Position numbers and translations under genes: made by a program. DNA of 64,000 nt from SAR324 cluster bacterium (lineage in GTDB: Bacteria > SAR324 > XYD2-FULL-50-16). This document shows, in pieces, positions 45,030-55,050 of this stretch. The stretch lies in NCBI GenBank assembly GCA_028282885.1, contig JANQGX010000023.1, positions 43,154 through 107,153 on the forward strand. Direction: 5' to 3'. Each line of letters opens with the position of its first letter. Within the stretch, counting starts at the first letter, position 1. The notes beneath the pieces are model-generated. The model ran no database searches. It was not told the origin of the DNA and saw only the letters and a list, made by a program, of their open reading frames with translations.

Positions 45030-45869
45030 TTAATCGATTTTCACCTCGACCGGAAAATGATCACTAATCTTCTTAGCGAATTCATTATCTAATCTGAATT
45101 CAGATTCAAAGTTAAACACTCCAGCGCTATAAGCCACATCTATCATCTCTCCAGTAGCGACAATCCGGTCATATGCACAGTCGGTAGCTGATACGGTTGT
45201 GTCTACTTCATTCCCAATTAGCCAATTGAATCGGTTATCGGTCCACAGAGAAACAACACCCCACTCTCCGGGTTTCACATATTTGCATTCTGCATTGAAA
45301 TCCCCAAGAATCAAAGCGTCTTTCTCTCCTAATTCCCGGACAGAAGAATTATAAACCTTGGTCAGATTGTCGATTTCCTTGACCGCAATATCCGGGTCGG
45401 TGTGGATTCCGATCAGTGAAAAATCAAATCCGTTGTTTGCTTTGAACCTCACAACAAACGGCTCCCTGTGAAATTCATCATTGGGAAGACCTCTATCGGG
45501 ATACTGATATTGCCCAATCACTTGTGCCTTTGCTGGCCGATAGAAGAAAGCATACTGCTCTTTCATTGACGATCTACCGATTCTCTGACTGATTACCATT
45601 TCGTACTGATCGGATTTATTGACCTCTTTAAGCAGATCTTTAATTGCCTTACCAGATTTATCCCTGATTTCCTGGATGAGGATGATATCGTATCGCTTGA
45701 TAATCTTAACCAGGTATTTAACCACTTCTGGCTTTTTCATCTTGGCCCTTCCAAATATCTCGATATTAAATGCAGCGATCTTAAGATTTGCAGGGGGTGA
45801 GAATGGATTTGATGCCTGAATAGATAGAGAAAATAGTGCCAATAGGATAAATATAGAAACGCCTTTCAT
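45030..45869 (-). CDS. Secreted DNase I homologue (animal-type)
   Basis: 279 residues from the ATG with GGGAGAGAACA upstream. Signal peptide residues 1-19. The mature part is strikingly close to vertebrate DNase I: QE67IRD, then RIGRSSMKEQYAFFYRP, PNDEFHREPFVVRF, GIH156TDPD, LILGD190FNAEC195, C231AYD234RIVATG and SDH271FPVEV. The four catalytic residues (E, H, D, H) and the Cys pair that forms the essential disulfide in DNase I are kept. Predicted to cut extracellular or periplasmic double-stranded DNA with Ca/Mg. Other bacterial EEP nucleases are much less similar to the animal enzyme. Confidence 0.85.
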   Translation of the reverse strand: MKGVSIFILLALFSLSIQASNPFSPPANLKIAAFNIEIFGRAKMKKPEVVKYLVKIIKRYDIILIQEIRDKSGKAIKDLLKEVNKSDQYEMVISQRIGRSSMKEQYAFFYRPAKAQVIGQYQYPDRGLPNDEFHREPFVVRFKANNGFDFSLIGIHTDPDIAVKEIDNLTKVYNSSVRELGEKDALILGDFNAECKYVKPGEWGVVSLWTDNRFNWLIGNEVDTTVSATDCAYDRIVATGEMIDVAYSAGVFNFESEFRLDNEFAKKISDHFPVEVKID

Positions 45870-46196
45870 TGTTCTCTCCCAATAAACAGTGTTATCAAGA
45901 ATAATCAATATGATCCAAAACGTCACTCGATTGAGTAGACTGCCATTTTTGGCAATCCAATTTTAGATCAGTACTTAAATAAATACAAATAAAGTTTTCA
46001 ACATATCTATGTATCTAAATTTCAAACCAATCTATAAAGAGGGTTCTTTAATAATCGTACATTTTATCAACAAAATAAGTTAGTTATGTGGTTATGATTT
46101 TTGTTGTATTTAGTTAAAATCTCTGCAATATTATCACTAATCTTAACGTAAATAAAGGTATGCAAAGTCTCGAATCGAATTTCAGTGGAGGTGTCA

Positions 46197-48080
46197 ATGA
46201 AAGCAGCTAAGACATATCTGGTTCTTATCCCGATATTATTTTTCTATTCATGTTGTACCTATCCATTAAAGGGCTCGGGACCACATGAATTTGATAATAT
46301 AAAAAATAAACCAGGTATAAAATACTATGTGGGAAAGGACGTAATTTTGGTTGATGCAAGTGTGTCAAAGAAGAAATCAGTCAGAGTCAATCAAAAAGTG
46401 GAATTGGAACAAATCGAGCAACTGTCTTCTGTGGTTAGTATAAATAAAAAAACAGTTCCAGATTATGATCAGGTTTTTCTCTTGGAAATCGATAGTGGGG
46501 GCAGCTTCGAAGATAAAATCACCATATCAACAAACCCAGATGGTTTATTAACCGGTTTATCAACCGAAACTCATGGAAAAGCTGGTGAGATCATTAGTAA
46601 CGTGGGTTCTATTGTAGGAATGCTCTATGGAGGCATAACCGCAGACGCGCTAAAATCAGATACCTCTCAAGAATGCGTCAGTAATGCAAAAGAATCCGGA
46701 CTGGATGTGGAATACCAGTTTTTATTTGGCTTGAATTCAGATGCATGCAACAGCTTTGATCAATTGATAAAACAGAAAGAGGAGCTGAACAAACTAAATG
46801 ATGATATTTTTGCCTTGAGTAGTAAGATTGCTGGGGATCCAACAACAGACGTCCTTAAGGATCTTCAATCAAGATTATCAATTAAATCAAAGGCCAGAGA
46901 CAGTATAAAAGAAAATCTCAAAGATGTGGAGTTGAGAATCAAAAACATGTTCAATAATTTCAAAGAAAAAGTGCTGGTAACAAAAGAAACAACACAAAAT
47001 CATTCTTTCGTATTTGAATTGGACCAAATTCCACCAAAACGCTTGTTCAAGGAATTAATGAAGTTAGATAATTTATCAAGTGAAGCTCTTATTGAAAAAA
47101 TCAATGTAGAGTTGAATGAGGATAAGTATTCAAGCATGAGAGAACTTGTGGACAGATCCAATACTCTTTTTGCAATTGATCCAGTATCTCCAAGTCAGCT
47201 TACATACTATGATGAAAACCCAATGAATAAGCTCACAGATTACTCGAAATCAACAAATAGAATATACTATCGTCGTACCTATCCTTTTGTTATCACCAAA
47301 TTTCGTTTTGAACACCCAATAACAAAAGAAAACACCCCCGATTTTACAAAAGCAAAACTTTCAGTAGATTCATCCTCTCTTAGCTCGCTAATACATGACA
47401 ATTCGGTTTTTAATTTTGTTGAATATAAGACTTCTGATTTTTCAAAATCTAAGATCACATTAGCATTTGATGCTGATACAAACAGTTTAATTGAGGTTAC
47501 CACCGACAACAAATCATCAACATTGGCAGTAGCTCAATCAATCTCCAATGCATTTAAATCATACCAAAGCGAATATTTATCAACTCTGGAAAATATTCAT
47601 ACAGCACAACAACGACTTTCAAAAATAGATTTACATGAATATCAAAGTGAAATAGATCGACTTACCAAGAAAAAAGAACTGTTAGATACTGAAATTCAGT
47701 ATGCAGGAGTTCGAGATACCAAAGATCTAGTATTGGAGAAAAAGCTAATTGATCAAAAGCTAGAAAACATGAAATCCGAATTGGAATATGCCAAACTTGA
47801 GTCGACTTATGGAGATGCTCTAAGCATCAGCAAAGTCACTTCAGCTCTTGATCTATTGTCAAAAGAAATAGAATTGGCAAAGAAAGAAGCATCTTCAAGT
47901 CAAGAAATTAGCTTGCAGAAAGTAACCGCCGATCTTGAGCTTTTATCGAAAGAAATAGAATTGGCGAAAAAAGAAATAACAGCCGCGAATGACATTGAAT
48001 TAGCCGGAGTAACCTCCGCGCTCAGGTTACTTGAAGAAAGGCTGAAGACTGTAGAGTTATTATTAAAAGAAAACCAATAG
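46197..48080 (+). CDS. Large coiled-coil lipoprotein
   Basis: 627 residues. Signal with a loose lipobox (F-Y-S-C19), then a mixed domain, and a long coiled coil that includes a duplicated helix near the C-terminus (VTSALDLLSKEIELAKKE and VTADLELLSKEIELAKKE, about 540-610). RBS GTGGAGGTGTCA. A GTG at 46185 would add four residues. Only plus-strand gene of the cargo region and probably self-transcribed. Likely a host-surface or periplasmic fibre-like protein. Function unknown. Confidence 0.65.
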   Translation: MKAAKTYLVLIPILFFYSCCTYPLKGSGPHEFDNIKNKPGIKYYVGKDVILVDASVSKKKSVRVNQKVELEQIEQLSSVVSINKKTVPDYDQVFLLEIDSGGSFEDKITISTNPDGLLTGLSTETHGKAGEIISNVGSIVGMLYGGITADALKSDTSQECVSNAKESGLDVEYQFLFGLNSDACNSFDQLIKQKEELNKLNDDIFALSSKIAGDPTTDVLKDLQSRLSIKSKARDSIKENLKDVELRIKNMFNNFKEKVLVTKETTQNHSFVFELDQIPPKRLFKELMKLDNLSSEALIEKINVELNEDKYSSMRELVDRSNTLFAIDPVSPSQLTYYDENPMNKLTDYSKSTNRIYYRRTYPFVITKFRFEHPITKENTPDFTKAKLSVDSSSLSSLIHDNSVFNFVEYKTSDFSKSKITLAFDADTNSLIEVTTDNKSSTLAVAQSISNAFKSYQSEYLSTLENIHTAQQRLSKIDLHEYQSEIDRLTKKKELLDTEIQYAGVRDTKDLVLEKKLIDQKLENMKSELEYAKLESTYGDALSISKVTSALDLLSKEIELAKKEASSSQEISLQKVTADLELLSKEIELAKKEITAANDIELAGVTSALRLLEERLKTVELLLKENQ

Positions 48081-48150
48081 ACCAACTAACCCATTTGAAA
48101 GCATTCTTTGTATTCAGTTTCTATCGGTTCTTTTACACATAGTTAAGTGA

Positions 48151-48169
48151 CCCCCGGCCAAGCCGGGGG
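48151..48169. terminator. Terminator-like hairpin after the lipoprotein gene
   Basis: A perfect 8-bp stem (CCCCCGGC / GCCGGGGG) with a 3-base loop followed by TTTACCT. It lies between the converging lipoprotein and membrane-protein genes and could serve both strands, although the T-run is short. Confidence 0.65.
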
Positions 48170-48213
48170 TTTACCTGTTACAATTAGGTCGTGCACAAAT
48201 ATCTAATTCCATT

Positions 48214-49110
48214 TCATTCTATTGGCGGGATTGAAATATCAAAGCTAGCAACTGAAACGATGAATTTTCGCTTAGATGTGTAATATGCTTCAGCTTCAAA
48301 TCCTTGCTTTCTTAAGATTTTACAGTATTTGATTGCTTGTATTTCATCATTGAATTTCTTTATACCATAATAAATATTATTTCTTGGACTTGTACTAAAA
48401 TCATTACTTGGAAAGATTCTCTGTAGAATTTCATTTCCTGTCACTGTAAATAGTTTTTTAAAGTTTCTTTTATGGCCTAAACTATAACCTGTATTACCGA
48501 AAATAAATACACATACTCTAGTATTGTCCATGAACGAACCAAAAGCTACTCCCTTTCCTTCCAGGCTAGCGATCAATAGATTTGCTTTTTTTATATCAGT
48601 AAAACACACTAAATTAGTTGTAACCTCACTTGTGAAAAAATCATTTAATTGGTTTTTGGGGAATACTAATTCCATTTTTTCCCCTGTCAAGAATACACCT
48701 TGTTTTGCAATTCCTGTAGCTAAGGCCTTTTTTTTAATCGACAATGCTTTACTTTTTGTTTGATGATCAAGGGTAACAGCATAGTATCCGTTATTACTTT
48801 TATAGACTTGTGCATTATATCCTAACCCTCTGTTGCGCTTTGCGAGATCAATTGAAAGATTAAGATCTTTTGAAGAGCTGACAACTACGTATAGCTTCTT
48901 ATTGGTATCCGACTGAGTCAGTAAGTTAGGATTGAGAACGAAAGCAGAAAGAATGAACAGAATCCCCAAGATGACAGTAGCATGTCTTAGATATTTATAT
49001 TTCAACATTAGTTTTGGTTTTGACAGCATTTTCGTAATTGCCCCAAAACCGATAAACGACATTCCCACCAATAGCATTATTTCTTCTAAATATCTCACAT
49101 GAGACTCCAA
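48214..49110 (-). CDS. Two-helix membrane protein with SPOR-like repeats
   Basis: 298 residues. Two N-terminal transmembrane helices (about 7-25 and 40-62), then a periplasmic part with repeated beta-alpha units (KLYVVVSSSKDLNLSIDLAKR; YYGIKKFNDEIQAIKYCKIL; EAEAYYTSKRKFIVSVASF) that look like SPOR-type peptidoglycan-binding domains. Family call is tentative. Paired with the membrane protein encoded just upstream. Confidence 0.55.
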   Translation of the reverse strand: MESHVRYLEEIMLLVGMSFIGFGAITKMLSKPKLMLKYKYLRHATVILGILFILSAFVLNPNLLTQSDTNKKLYVVVSSSKDLNLSIDLAKRNRGLGYNAQVYKSNNGYYAVTLDHQTKSKALSIKKKALATGIAKQGVFLTGEKMELVFPKNQLNDFFTSEVTTNLVCFTDIKKANLLIASLEGKGVAFGSFMDNTRVCVFIFGNTGYSLGHKRNFKKLFTVTGNEILQRIFPSNDFSTSPRNNIYYGIKKFNDEIQAIKYCKILRKQGFEAEAYYTSKRKFIVSVASFDISIPPIE

Positions 49111-49145
49111 TACTTTCTTATACCTGTTCCAGTTTTTACTTCCGG

Positions 49146-50420
49146 TTATTCGTTTTCGTTATTCTGTGTTATTTGCTTTGTTTGATCCTTCATTTCCCTG
49201 ACAACTCTATTCATCTGTGATTTTAAATCTTTCATGCCTTCAGGTATACGATTAAGAGTATCATTCATTTCATCGACAATTCTATTCATTTGTTTTGTCA
49301 TTTCTTCATAAGATAGTTCCGCGAAGTCCTTTTGAAATTGGTCAATCATTTTAGGCAGCTGGCTGTTCAGTTTTTGTCCAAATTGATTGGAATAGGTTTG
49401 ATATAGTTTATTCAAATGATCTGCTTTTTGGAAATAGACTTTCAAAGTTGTTTCGTTAACATTTTTGTTGAAGTCAATTTCGGTTTTCTGAATATCTGCT
49501 AATTGTTGATTTATTTTACTCTGGCTTTCGAGTTCATTAAGTCTCATTTCTTGGTTCGAATCTTTAAGTTCGGCTGCGATTTCCATTTCTCTAATGTTTA
49601 TTGTGTCCTCTTTTGCTTTTGCTTCTTGGTACCTTGTTTGTGCTTCATATATTGTCTTTGCTGTATTTGGGTCAATATCGTAGATAGACAATCGCATTCC
49701 AATTTCTTCAAGTTTATCAAACGTAAAGGTTAAAAAGAGAATTATTCCTAAAAGAGTAGCGGTTGAAATGTGGCTAAACCCCAATCCGAAAGTGATGAAT
49801 AGTGAAGTAAAAAGCAAGACTGAGAACATTGAAATATGGAATGCAATAAGATGTAGCGGAACAAGTTCCATTATTAACCACAATATCCCCCATATTACCA
49901 AGCTCATGGCTAAGATAATCAAGATGTCTTGATAACTATGCAAAGAATCGTAAATGTAACTACTTGTATCAATACTGTTCCATGCTAACGAAAACAATAC
50001 CATTGGAAAGAAAGTGGATGAATATAGTTGTACCCATCTAAAAGGCTTAATACCTAAATCTATTTCAATGTCTTGAGAAATTGTATGTGCTTTTATGGCG
50101 ACGAAAGGTATAAATGAAATCGCCCAAAGCATGTAAAACCAAAGGGTTAAATCAGAAAATAGTGTAAGTAAAATTGTAATAAATGACCCTAAATTTAGTT
50201 TGGCATTTGTAAATATTTCAATATACTGATCTGGTAAATCGTCCATTTGCCACTTAATCACAGTGGAAATGATATATCCAGTAAGTGCAATTATTGTAGT
50301 TATCTTGAAATACGAGGGGAGAATTAAAAGAATTTTTTTCTGTCTCTTTTCAATTTGTGAAATTATTTTGGATTCTGTGTTTATTCCAAAGGCTTTAAGT
50401 TCGTCATTAGATACAACCAT
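49146..50420 (-). CDS. Polytopic membrane protein with cytoplasmic coiled coil
   Basis: 424 residues from the ATG at 50420 (GGGGGGGTCT upstream). About five or six transmembrane helices in the first 230 residues, then a long charged coiled coil (ARYQEAKAKEDTINIREMEI ... MKDQTKQITQNNENE). No family recognised. Probably one operon with the SPOR-like gene downstream (35 bases). Could be a mechanical or exclusion protein. Unknown. Confidence 0.6.
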   Translation of the reverse strand: MVVSNDELKAFGINTESKIISQIEKRQKKILLILPSYFKITTIIALTGYIISTVIKWQMDDLPDQYIEIFTNAKLNLGSFITILLTLFSDLTLWFYMLWAISFIPFVAIKAHTISQDIEIDLGIKPFRWVQLYSSTFFPMVLFSLAWNSIDTSSYIYDSLHSYQDILIILAMSLVIWGILWLIMELVPLHLIAFHISMFSVLLFTSLFITFGLGFSHISTATLLGIILFLTFTFDKLEEIGMRLSIYDIDPNTAKTIYEAQTRYQEAKAKEDTINIREMEIAAELKDSNQEMRLNELESQSKINQQLADIQKTEIDFNKNVNETTLKVYFQKADHLNKLYQTYSNQFGQKLNSQLPKMIDQFQKDFAELSYEEMTKQMNRIVDEMNDTLNRIPEGMKDLKSQMNRVVREMKDQTKQITQNNENE

Positions 50421-51525
50421 AGACCCCCCCAATTGTGTATAAAATTGCAATATCTGATGAGATTTTTTTTGGCATCAGGAAAGGAGTGTGCCATCGTTAC
50501 GATAGTTTTTGGGGAACTTAATATCCACTGAAAAAACTTTTGATCATTCTGATGGATCCAATCCTCACCGGTAGACATTCATCGATTTTTGATAGCCAAG
50601 AGCAGAGCGAAACAGTTTGCGGCTGCGAAAATCAATGTGCTTTGACATTGCTTTCTTTGTCAAAGCTACCACTATGACATCCGATCATTGCAAACATAAA
50701 CGATGAGATCAGAAGAGGGCCATAATCCCCAACCAATCCCGTTCATAATAATTCTTGTTTTACACGTTTTAATGAAATATGACGATATCAGGCACCCTCG
50801 CCGCAGCTTAACCAACCCAACAAGATTGACGATTAATTCTCTGTAAAACTTATTTGGACGGAAGCCTTTCTAACATTCAATCCGCCTCTTTGAAAGGAGT
50901 CCTAGATATGAGCTTGATTTTTGCCTTGAACTTGTTCCGAGAAAAATCTCCAAAAAGTATATCTTTAGGTTGACAAAAGATATAAATAACCAATCCAGTG
51001 TGTCAAGGTTTGCTTTCAAACAGATTAGGAAGGGTGATGAATCAGCTATTTCGGCAGCTACAAAAGCTGTCTCGGCTGCAAAGGAGCAAGGCGATACTTA
51101 TTATCATTCTGTTTTTACGAAATCACTCAATAACATCAAATGATGAGTTAAATGTGAGATGATTTTTTCAGGACTGTTAACTGATAGATTAAAACACTTG
51201 TGAGCCTTTCTTTGAGTCAATAGCTAGATTAATATCGGGTTTATTTCTATTTTCCCTTGAGTTGACTGCAGGTTGGATTAACCTTGATTTCACTACCTGC
51301 GGTTTTCTGAGTTGAAGAAAAGAGTTAGCTGAACCGCTGTTTAAAAACCGATGCCATTTGGGAGGAAGGATTGCAGTTTTGGCACAGAAATGGGGCACAC
51401 CAACCCACCTTTTGATCGGGGTGGCTTAACTTAGATCGGGGCAAATGACACCATCCTGAACCGAAGGTCACAATTAGAGCACTGATAATAGGATTTGACG
51501 TATTTAGAGCTATTCAATCCTGCTA
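50421..51525. other. 1.1-kb stretch without intact genes
   Basis: No open frame here has a convincing start and product. It holds a 9-bp inverted repeat (GCTTTGACA 50639-50647 / TGTCAAAGC 50658-50666) without a T-run, a start-less reading frame (50874-51134), and at about 51380-51480 a stretch with repeated ATCGGGG/GGGGCA words that may be a scar of an insertion sequence. It lies just downstream of the SIR2 cassette and probably marks an old junction. Confidence 0.5.
50874..51134 (+). pseudogene. Start-less gene remnant
   Basis: 86 codons open between two stops and lacking any ATG. The translation is protein-like (RYELDFCLELVPRKISKKYI; RFAFKQIRKGDESAISAATK) with an even composition. It is probably a decayed end of a gene. 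Parent family unknown. Confidence 0.3.
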
Positions 51526-52422
51526 TTATTGTTCTTTGATTTTTTTCAATGCCGCGCTCCGACATATTTTGAAAAGGAAATCTGGAAGATCGAAATCCCA
51601 ATTATTTATATACCTTGATTTCACCATCTTTTCCTCCCACAGAACATTCCTGTGGTCATTTTTATTTGTTGTAAACCGTACTCCCCAATACGGCAAATGA
51701 TCGTCTACTGAAGCATGGGCATTTTGAGTTTCTTTCAAAAGGGCATCTAGATTATTATCATCTCCGGACAATCCTATAAAAATACAAGTATGTCTTCTCA
51801 ATACTGTCGCTACCAACTGATACCATAATACATTTGGATTCCCAATAATTTTTAAGTAAGAATCTTGGTCAAATACAATGTCGTTACTATTACCTCCGGT
51901 ACCTGGAACAGGCAAATATCCATGTGGGTGATAGATTCTTACATCTGTAGGTGTATGCCAGTGCCGCTCTTCACTTATTGGGATCACACAAAATCCAAAA
52001 AAAGATAAATAAAGTTCCAAGAGATTATCGAAATTGAGTGTAATTATCTCAGCAACGCTTCCCCGACTGGATGCCATAACAAGAGATCCAATAGCGGAAA
52101 GGGTTCTATTGGATCTGATTTTCTCGAAATCAAGTTTAAATTCTTTGTAGAGTGCCTTTGAAACGACTCTAATGAATTCTTCTGTTTTGTTCTTAAAATA
52201 GTTGATCTTAATATACTCCATCTGGGCTTCCACTTTCATGGTATTATCAGGTGTATCCTTAACCTCCTCCCAAATATTTTTAGCAAGTCCACCCCAATCA
52301 GGAAGCCCAAATGGTTTTGATATACCTGAACCTAAAACCAATGCTAATCTATTGTGGAGTAATTGATTTGCCAAATAATCTATCAAAGCTGATTCTTTTT
52401 CCCATAAATGTACTGAGTACAT
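51526..52422 (-). CDS. SIR2-like NADase (defence effector)
   Basis: 298 residues, SIR2_2 type: N-terminal 'ALVLGSGISKPFGLPDWGGL' (nucleotide loop), TLNFDNLLE, the catalytic-type His in 'RIYHPHGYLPVPG', and 'FIGLSGDDNNLDALL'. SIR2 domains of this sort in phage-defence systems deplete NAD when infection is sensed. Last gene of a tight minus-strand operon (gap 15 bases to the 228-residue gene). Function inferred: toxic effector controlled by the neighbouring proteins. Confidence 0.8.
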   Translation of the reverse strand: MYSVHLWEKESALIDYLANQLLHNRLALVLGSGISKPFGLPDWGGLAKNIWEEVKDTPDNTMKVEAQMEYIKINYFKNKTEEFIRVVSKALYKEFKLDFEKIRSNRTLSAIGSLVMASSRGSVAEIITLNFDNLLELYLSFFGFCVIPISEERHWHTPTDVRIYHPHGYLPVPGTGGNSNDIVFDQDSYLKIIGNPNVLWYQLVATVLRRHTCIFIGLSGDDNNLDALLKETQNAHASVDDHLPYWGVRFTTNKNDHRNVLWEEKMVKSRYINNWDFDLPDFLFKICRSAALKKIKEQ

Positions 52423-52437
52423 CGAATAACCTTTTGT

Positions 52438-53124
52438 TCATATCTCAAGATAATCACGTTCGGAATAAACATAAAATCCACCTTTTCTTATAAATCCAAG
52501 AACACGTTCAATATTTGCTAATTGATCTATACTCTCACAGTAGAATGATAAACGGCCATTTGATTTAATACTAATAAGCTCTCCTGGATCATCGGATCCT
52601 TTTAACCCGCATGTAAAACAAGAAAATATTTCAAAATTGTGTCTGAAAAGACCTGATTCTCCAATATCTTCTCCATAAAAAGAAGCCGATTTTAAGGAAA
52701 TTCCAAACGCATCAACACGAGTATGTACTGACGTCAATGAGTATGTTTTCGGGTTTTCAATAATATCTTTAACTAGTTTATGAACGTCAAACCTTATTGT
52801 CCAAAAAGAGGTATTAAAAAACTTGGGCAGTACATTGTTTTTAATGTATTCGACTACTGATTTTGAAACACTAAGTATCAAATGATTTCTGCTTTCACTT
52901 TGTTTGTGAAAAACTGGATAAATGTATGGACCTGGAACATTAAGTTCATCTTCATCCTGTAATGGCAGGGGAGATGTGAATTGATATAATTCCCATCCAA
53001 ATGAACCCCTTTCGAAATCTTTATAAATGAAGCCTAAATGACGATTGATTGACTTCAATTTAATTTCGATATCTTCAGCCGACAACAAAAGACCATATAA
53101 TCTTTTGGGTAGAGTTAGATCCAC
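52438..53124 (-). CDS. Middle protein of the SIR2 cassette, unknown
   Basis: 228 residues, overlapping the end of the metallopeptidase gene by 10 bases. Mixed alpha/beta with several aromatic strands (SFGWELYQFTSPLPL; HNFEIFSCFTCGLKGSDD; RLSFYCESIDQLANIERVL). Not recognised. Tight linkage on both sides makes it a likely adaptor or sensor joining the peptidase and the SIR2 protein. Confidence 0.65.
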   Translation of the reverse strand: MDLTLPKRLYGLLLSAEDIEIKLKSINRHLGFIYKDFERGSFGWELYQFTSPLPLQDEDELNVPGPYIYPVFHKQSESRNHLILSVSKSVVEYIKNNVLPKFFNTSFWTIRFDVHKLVKDIIENPKTYSLTSVHTRVDAFGISLKSASFYGEDIGESGLFRHNFEIFSCFTCGLKGSDDPGELISIKSNGRLSFYCESIDQLANIERVLGFIRKGGFYVYSERDYLEI

Positions 53125-55037
53125 TTTTTGCTATTGTTAAAACAGATATTGTTAAGAATCCACAATGACTTGGCGGGAGATGGTTCTACATCTTTTACAT
53201 ATTTACTGATAAAACGCAAAGGATTGTCTATCAATAGATCATCTAAAATATAAAGCTTTTTGGGGTAGCCTCCTTTTCTTGATCTACCCCCGGATTGTTT
53301 GGTTTCTTTGAAAAGTCTTGCCGACAAAGATTCAGAGTAAAAAAAAGTGCGAACTATAGAAGTTAAAACTGTTCTTGCTGCAAACTTTAATTCTTGCTGC
53401 TCATCCCAATCTTCTTCGAGTAATTTAACTGCTTCAGAAATATATTGGATATCTTCATGTTTTGCTTTTAAACCTTTTAAGATTTTCAGTACTTTCCTAA
53501 AAGCCAAAGTCTCGGGATTTTCGCGTTTTCTAAGATATAGCGCCGCTACTGCTGATAACGATCTAAATACGTAGTCTGGCACCCGGTTGCTAATACTTGG
53601 AATTACACTCCAGCTCAACCAGATGCCTTCGATGTAATGTTCAGGCTTCCCTTGATAAAAATATAAAAAATCAAAGACATGAGCCATTATCTCTTCAACC
53701 TCAAAATAGTATTTATCCAAAATAACCCTTAACGACTCATTGTTTTTAATCTCTCCTTTTGGTTCTTTTCCGGAATCTGCCATATAGATAGAAGCAATCC
53801 CACCAACTAGATATTTTCTAAGTTGTTCAGTACCAGTTAAATCAGCTATTTCTTTATCCCACAGCGACCTGGTCTGCTCCAGTTCTTCATCAGAGGTTAC
53901 AACTGGATAGAGCACACTTAAACACCCTTTGATAAACAAATGACTTATTTCATGAGTTAGTGTTTTTAAGTCCCAAAGCCTTGAATTACATGATGTCACG
54001 GTCGTAAGAGGAGCGCTTAAGGTTGTTTGAGTACTCTTGAAACCATCGCGCCCACTAAAATATGTAAAAAGAGGAAAAGGCTCTTCGTCTTTTTCTGAAC
54101 TGATTTTTTCCACTCCAATTAAATGATCAGTATACCAAAACTCATCATCAAAACCTAATGATAAGTCTAGTTCGTTACCTTTTAAGTTTTCAATTCTGGC
54201 CGGAATATTGAAACTCCCAATTTTTTGAAATATGAAATCAAAAATCTTATTGAGAGCCACATTTGCAGTACCAGTGCCGAGAAGAGAGTGGATCCAATAG
54301 TGACATTCTGTATCTGTTATGGGTGAGCTGCCTGAAAAAGTTTGAGATGAAAACCGAGATAGCCCTGCATTGACTTTTGTCATGAGACTGTTTATATCAT
54401 GTCTAAGCAAACCATTGTCTTCTGATAACTTGTTCAATATATCCAGTATATGATAATGTGAATCAATTAAGTTTTGAGTTAGGAAGGGGTCTGATGCGTT
54501 TGCTCGCGACAAAGTCGTTGACATTAAGACACAGTATTCTTTTATTGTCTCGGTTAATTCTCCACAATATTTTTTCGTTGATAAATCCGATAAGCTTAAT
54601 TTCCAATCTCTTTTTGAGTAATCCAATGAAGATTGTTCATATGTGATTCGAACGCCATCTTGGACCACCCAATACTCGTATCGTACTTTTTTCTTTTTAG
54701 CCCATCTAAGGATTTTCTTGGCTGTATTTTTGTTTTCAGTACAAACAATGAGATTATACAAACCATAGGTAAGCCAAATAGAACAATGGCTGTCAATTTG
54801 ACCCTTGAGTAGTATTGGTTTTAAAGGACCGAGGAACAAAAGATGGGAAAAATCTGGTAAGGATGTTACTGCTTTTTCACCTTTAATTTTCTGTATTTGA
54901 TAAATTGGAGAGATTCGGGAATTGGAGCTCCAACTAAGCAATACTTCTTTCAACTCTAATAAAAGATTTAAACGGTATTTCTTTAAGTTTGAATCATACT
55001 GCAACACTAAATAATTTTGGCGCTCCATTATTTTCAT
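53115..55037 (-). CDS. HExxH metallopeptidase-like protein of the SIR2 cassette
   Basis: 640 residues. Residues 362-366 are HEISH in 'LKTLTHEISHLFIKG', preceded by a hydrophobic helix, and a Glu in 'DKEIADLTG' (E396) follows 30 residues after the motif, the spacing of a gluzincin third zinc ligand. The first 340 residues form an alpha/beta region of unknown kind and the C-terminal 230 are helical. No signal peptide, so intracellular. Inferred role: protease that activates or senses within the defence cassette. Confidence 0.7.
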   Translation of the reverse strand: MKIMERQNYLVLQYDSNLKKYRLNLLLELKEVLLSWSSNSRISPIYQIQKIKGEKAVTSLPDFSHLLFLGPLKPILLKGQIDSHCSIWLTYGLYNLIVCTENKNTAKKILRWAKKKKVRYEYWVVQDGVRITYEQSSLDYSKRDWKLSLSDLSTKKYCGELTETIKEYCVLMSTTLSRANASDPFLTQNLIDSHYHILDILNKLSEDNGLLRHDINSLMTKVNAGLSRFSSQTFSGSSPITDTECHYWIHSLLGTGTANVALNKIFDFIFQKIGSFNIPARIENLKGNELDLSLGFDDEFWYTDHLIGVEKISSEKDEEPFPLFTYFSGRDGFKSTQTTLSAPLTTVTSCNSRLWDLKTLTHEISHLFIKGCLSVLYPVVTSDEELEQTRSLWDKEIADLTGTEQLRKYLVGGIASIYMADSGKEPKGEIKNNESLRVILDKYYFEVEEIMAHVFDFLYFYQGKPEHYIEGIWLSWSVIPSISNRVPDYVFRSLSAVAALYLRKRENPETLAFRKVLKILKGLKAKHEDIQYISEAVKLLEEDWDEQQELKFAARTVLTSIVRTFFYSESLSARLFKETKQSGGRSRKGGYPKKLYILDDLLIDNPLRFISKYVKDVEPSPAKSLWILNNICFNNSKKWI

Positions 55038-55050
55038 AATCGAAGCCTAT

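Noticed and set aside
48151..48169. Perfect GC hairpin as part of a functional RNA
   Set aside because: Isolated between convergent genes; a terminator is simpler.
50381..50578. 65-codon minus-strand frame over the membrane protein start
   Set aside because: No ribosome site; the ATG at 50420 with a G-rich site is the better start of a known gene.
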